DNA of 64,000 nucleotides from Dehalococcoides mccartyi 195 (lineage in GTDB: Bacteria > Chloroflexota > Dehalococcoidia > Dehalococcoidales > Dehalococcoidaceae), in assembly GCF_000011905.1 (NCBI RefSeq), contig NC_002936.3, positions 744,001 through 808,000 on the forward strand. The letters are read 5' to 3'. Below, one piece after another: positions 61,547-64,000 of the stretch. Both the position numbers and the translations under genes were made by a program. Under the pieces are notes generated by a model that was not told the DNA's origin, did no database searches, and saw only the letters and a list, made by a program, of their open reading frames with translations. Every line of letters begins with the position of its first letter. Within the stretch, counting starts at the first letter, position 1.

Positions 61547-61597
61547 GAGTTTTGTTTTTGTGGGTTATTATGATTTTACGGTGAAAGGAGGCATGTA

Positions 61598-62233
61598 ATG
61601 CTAAGTTCAGGGGCAACAAAAAGGCATATTCTTGATACATACCTCAAATTATGTACAGAACATGGCGAACGCAATGTAACTTTGAAGCTCCTAGTGGAGC
61701 ACGTAAATGTAAGCCAGCCTTGTATTTATTATCACTTTCACTCCTTAAGTGAGTTACGAGAAATAGCTATCGCTTATTCGATTACTTCTCATTTCCTAGA
61801 TGGAGGCCAAAAGGAAATGGAATATTTGTGGGACAATCAAACAAAAGAAGAATTATATAATATGTATTTGCAGCTTGGTGGACAAAATAACAAAACGCCT
61901 TTTGTCTATTATTCAGCAAATATTGCTGGCAAGGAGGATATAACTTTATTTCACTTGAATGCTATGATTAAACTTCAACAAGAAGGGTTAAGCGATTACG
62001 TTTTTACAAAAGGATGTAATATTACAAAAAAGGACGAGTACACCCTACGGCTATTAAGAACAGCTGCGTTTAATATGATATTTCTCACTTTAAAATACTA
62101 TCACGAAAATTTTAGGGACAAGATGACTAAAGAACAATTTGCAAGAGTTATGACTGAAATTACTTATAATAGCTTTCGTGAATTATGGCGTAAGGTTAAA
62201 AAAGGTGAGTTTGACTATAGCTTTCCGAGTTAG
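61598..62233 (+). CDS. TetR-family regulator, divergent from rdhAB
   Basis: A 211-residue TetR protein. The N-terminal HTH spans residues about 8-52 (KRHILDTYLKLCTEHGERNVT, LLVEHVNVSQPCIYYHFHSL; key residues are the turn VNVSQP and the YYHF ending). The C-terminal ligand domain is unlike any I recognise. AAAGGAGG precedes ATG 61598. Its divergent position beside rdhA suggests it controls the dehalogenase; most rdh genes in this genus instead sit with MarR or two-component regulators. Confidence 0.9.
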   Translation: MLSSGATKRHILDTYLKLCTEHGERNVTLKLLVEHVNVSQPCIYYHFHSLSELREIAIAYSITSHFLDGGQKEMEYLWDNQTKEELYNMYLQLGGQNNKTPFVYYSANIAGKEDITLFHLNAMIKLQQEGLSDYVFTKGCNITKKDEYTLRLLRTAAFNMIFLTLKYYHENFRDKMTKEQFARVMTEITYNSFRELWRKVKKGEFDYSFPS

Positions 62234-62275
62234 AGATCTAGCTATAGGAAGAATTATTAAAATCTAAAGAGGCAG

Positions 62276-62391
62276 AGAACACGTGGAAAGGGATACTTTT
62301 TAGTCCTATACTATGGCATTTTACGTTTGTTTCGTGATATCTGATTTAGTCAAATAATAGGGCTAACAAGCAGCCGTTTAGCAATACTTAG
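62276..62391 (+). repeat. Direct repeat B flanking the rdhBA-tetR cassette
   Basis: The second copy of repeat A, 3143 bases to the right, same orientation. It is preceded by ATTAAAA, resembling the end of the tRNA fragment beside copy A, though the tRNA itself is not preserved here. Its right end overlaps the last bases of the neighbouring minus-strand gene. Confidence 0.8.
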
Positions 62392-62929
62392 TTTGTTTGA
62401 GTCTTACACAAGTGTTTATCAAATTATTTATAGAGTCCAGCCAGGCAATATAAATCGGGTCTTCAATAAACTTTATGCAGTCTTTTAGGTTCGAAATCGA
62501 CTTCTTGAAGTCAAGCTCCTTAAAATCATCATAACAATTATTGAATTCTTTAATCATTTCTTTAAATTCCTTGTCAGGTACATTGCTGTATTCCAGCATA
62601 ATTTCAATGCGAGAGAATTCCCTGAAAATCTCTTCAGATCGATCGATTAGACGTTCATTTGTAGACAAGAGATTTTTCAAAATACCTTGTTTGTTTATCG
62701 GGTTATCTTTAATGGTCTGCTTTATTAGTTGTATATTGTTATTTTGTTCTTTGTAAAAATATAGATAATTATTAAGAATTATAACTGTTTCACTTAACAA
62801 TTCCCGGATATGATTGTTTCTGTATTGATCCTTTAAATTCTTAATGGAATAAAAAGTAGCACATGCTAATACTATTGTACCAATTGCAACAAACGCATTC
62901 ATGATCAGTGCAGTTTCATCTATAGTCAT
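62378..62929 (-). CDS. Unrecognised membrane-anchored helical protein
   Basis: A 183-residue protein with one N-terminal membrane segment (residues about 9-30) and a long charged, Asn/Ile/Glu-rich helical cytoplasmic part that looks coiled-coil. It follows the HNH nuclease gene by 12 bases in the same direction, so the two are probably a unit. The composition is markedly AT-rich. The family is not recognised; a sensor or scaffold for the nuclease is only a guess. Confidence 0.75.
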   Translation of the reverse strand: MTIDETALIMNAFVAIGTIVLACATFYSIKNLKDQYRNNHIRELLSETVIILNNYLYFYKEQNNNIQLIKQTIKDNPINKQGILKNLLSTNERLIDRSEEIFREFSRIEIMLEYSNVPDKEFKEMIKEFNNCYDDFKELDFKKSISNLKDCIKFIEDPIYIAWLDSINNLINTCVRLKQTKYC

Positions 62930-62941
62930 ATACTCTATATC

Positions 62942-63463
62942 CTAATTACTTCTAACGTTGGGTCGGTTATTTTTTATCTGAAAATAATCTCTCTTTACCC
63001 AGTTTCTACATTGTGAAGCAATTATGTTGCCATGATGAGCATCTCCGTGACAATTACGACACAGTGCAATTAAATTACGTGGGTCATTGTTAGAGTTATT
63101 ATCATCTATGTGATGGATTTCTGGAATACCCGTGTAATTACAGTCATGATTCTCGCAACGATTTTCTGCTCTCTCTAGCACTCTTTTGCGCATTTTATTT
63201 GGTACCGGTTCTCTTCTATGGATTTCGGTTGAGTCATAAATTATTTTCTCAGCAGTTGATTTAACTACCTGACCTGCCTTTGAACGTACTGATCTAAACC
63301 TGATAAATACAAATATAATTATTGCTGATACTACCAATATTATTGTCCAACCAAGAGTAGCATTGGTTTTCCACCAATCACTTATTAATGCGAATAAAAC
63401 TAGGGCTATGAATATCGCCCAAAACCAAAAATCCTCTTTCAATTTTCTGCTTTTAGTTTGCAT
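62942..63463 (-). CDS. Membrane-tethered HNH endonuclease
   Basis: A 173-residue protein with two membrane segments (residues about 13-31 and 38-57) followed by a cytoplasmic HNH domain: CENHDC, then EIHHIDD, DPRNLIALC and CRNCHGDAHHG give the His-Asn-His set and four zinc Cys. ATG 63463 has AGAGGGA five bases upstream. HNH enzymes cut DNA in restriction, phage and toxin systems; tethering to the membrane is unusual and hints at defence or DNA-entry control, but nothing more can be shown here. Confidence 0.85.
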   Translation of the reverse strand: MQTKSRKLKEDFWFWAIFIALVLFALISDWWKTNATLGWTIILVVSAIIIFVFIRFRSVRSKAGQVVKSTAEKIIYDSTEIHRREPVPNKMRKRVLERAENRCENHDCNYTGIPEIHHIDDNNSNNDPRNLIALCRNCHGDAHHGNIIASQCRNWVKRDYFQIKNNRPNVRSN

Positions 63464-63528
63464 ATATCCCTCTTTTTCTGATCTAAACATTATTACATAT
63501 TTGTTTATTCATTAGAAGACTTTTATCC

Positions 63529-63557
63529 TTGACAAAATATTTCTATAAGAGTACTCT
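63529..63557 (+). promoter_or_regulatory. Promoter of the LuxR-type gene with a palindromic -10
   Basis: TTGACA (63529-63534), 17-bp spacer, TACTCT (63552-63557). The -10 lies in the perfect palindrome AGAGTACTCT (63548-63557), a possible operator. Confidence 0.6.
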
Positions 63558-63587
63558 GGTACTAATGTTAGTGAATAGAGGTTAACG

Positions 63588-64000
63588 ATGGATACAAGTC
63601 TATATAAGACAATACTGAAAATCGTTATTCACCCTAGCTACGAGTGGTTAGAGCCAGCTAAGGGTATGAATATTTCTCATCGTGAACTTGAGGTCTTTGT
63701 ATTAATGATTGAAGGCCATAATAACAAAGAAATAGGTGCACTTCTGGGCATACAGTACCAATCGGTAAAAAACCATTTGCATACACTAAATAAAAAATTA
63801 AAGGCAAATAATAATCCACAAGCAATGGTTATATTATTGTCTATGAATGTACTTGGTCTACTGAGAAAATGGGAAAACACTGAAATTACACAATCAGAAT
63901 ATGTACAAAATTTAAGAGAAACATTGGAAAATCCAAATTCTGGACTAAGCAAAAGTTCAAAAACCTTCACAAAGAAGTTCATGGTCGAACATGGCCTTTA
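63588..64000 (+). CDS. LuxR/GerE-type HTH protein, cut by window end
   Basis: An open frame of 137 codons from ATG 63588 (AGAGGTT five bases upstream) runs off the window. Residues about 28-85 form a GerE-type HTH: ISHRELEVFVLMIEGHNNKEIGALLG, with recognition helix YQSVKNHLHTLNKKL (key residues are the KEIG turn and VKNHL). There is no receiver domain at the N-terminus, so it is not a normal response regulator; the domain beyond the window may hold the sensor. A partial minus-strand frame over the same bases is a shadow. Confidence 0.82.
   Translation, partial: MDTSLYKTILKIVIHPSYEWLEPAKGMNISHRELEVFVLMIEGHNNKEIGALLGIQYQSVKNHLHTLNKKLKANNNPQAMVILLSMNVLGLLRKWENTEITQSEYVQNLRETLENPNSGLSKSSKTFTKKFMVEHGL

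Larger units (their letters stand above)
61186..61597. other. Divergent regulatory region between rdhA and tetR
   Basis: A 412-base AT-rich stretch without a gene. It holds likely promoters for both directions, two interleaved palindromes, and on the minus strand a strong unused GGAGGAGGTG (complement of 61333-61342) far upstream of rdhA, where no normal start codon follows. Confidence 0.6.
59082..64000. mobile_element. Left end of a probable integrated island (continues beyond the window)
   Basis: Everything right of the tRNA fragment is more AT-rich, less densely packed and made of accessory genes (rdhBA, TetR, HNH nuclease, LuxR-type HTH), unlike the tight biosynthetic operons to the left. 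No integrase is seen in the visible part. The right boundary is outside the window. Confidence 0.6.

Noticed and set aside
1-64000. CRISPR array, rRNA genes, insertion sequences with transposase
   Set aside because: No regularly spaced repeats, no rRNA-like sequence and no transposase or integrase gene were found in the window.

Overview
The window looks like core-genome DNA of an organohalide-respiring Chloroflexi close to Dehalococcoides mccartyi. Four things point there: a Tat-dependent reductive dehalogenase with its small membrane anchor, an energy-converting [NiFe] hydrogenase operon, a branched-chain amino acid operon with a citramalate synthase, and the overall gene style. The species call is an inference from recognised protein families; no database was searched.

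Layout. 1-1.0 kb: tail of an ABC-2 export system. 1.1-3.1 kb: a two-gene SufC/SufB-type Fe-S assembly unit. 3.1-6.2 kb: an ABC ATPase, tRNA-Lys(CTT), an archaeal-type thymidylate synthase and two unrecognised genes. 6.3-8.8 kb: archease, RtcB RNA ligase and a SagB-like nitroreductase. 8.8-20.4 kb, minus strand: ilvD-ilvB-ilvN-ilvC-leuA-mgtC-leuC-leuD-leuB-cimA, probably governed by a promoter plus terminator hairpin ahead of ilvD. 20.5-27.3 kb: tsaC-like gene, then guaA and purD-purE-purB-purC. 27.3-33 kb, minus strand: hisZ-hisG-hisD-hisC-hisB, in which HisG is a tandem two-domain protein. 33-43.8 kb: NfeD/SPFH pair, BirA, a lone LigD phosphoesterase domain, two ABC systems, tRNA-Gly followed by a tandem pair of 71-residue proteins, HemW and LepA.

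43.9-53.0 kb is a nine-gene operon combining the six Ech-type hydrogenase functions (two membrane subunits, the NuoB-, NuoC-, NuoD- and NuoI-like subunits, with an intact Ni-ligand motif set in the large subunit) with NuoE-, NuoF- and NuoG-N-like electron-input subunits. Its EchD-like subunit is fused to a GltD/NfnB-type flavoprotein that seems to have lost its NAD(P)H domain. 53.1-58.9 kb: EF-P with an EpmA-like ligase, a MarR regulator with an MMPL exporter, and an XRE/S24-like repressor.

At about 59.1 kb the character changes. A 3' fragment of a tRNA-Lys(TTT) marks what looks like the edge of an integrated island. To its right lie AT-rich genes: rdhB, rdhA and a divergent TetR regulator, framed by two diverged direct repeats; then a membrane-tethered HNH nuclease with a membrane partner, and a LuxR-type HTH protein cut by the window end.

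Most promising leads: the hybrid hydrogenase operon and its fused flavoprotein, the tandem HisG whose two halves appear to have lost complementary motifs, the repeat-flanked rdhBA-tetR cassette, and the tandem small proteins behind tRNA-Gly.
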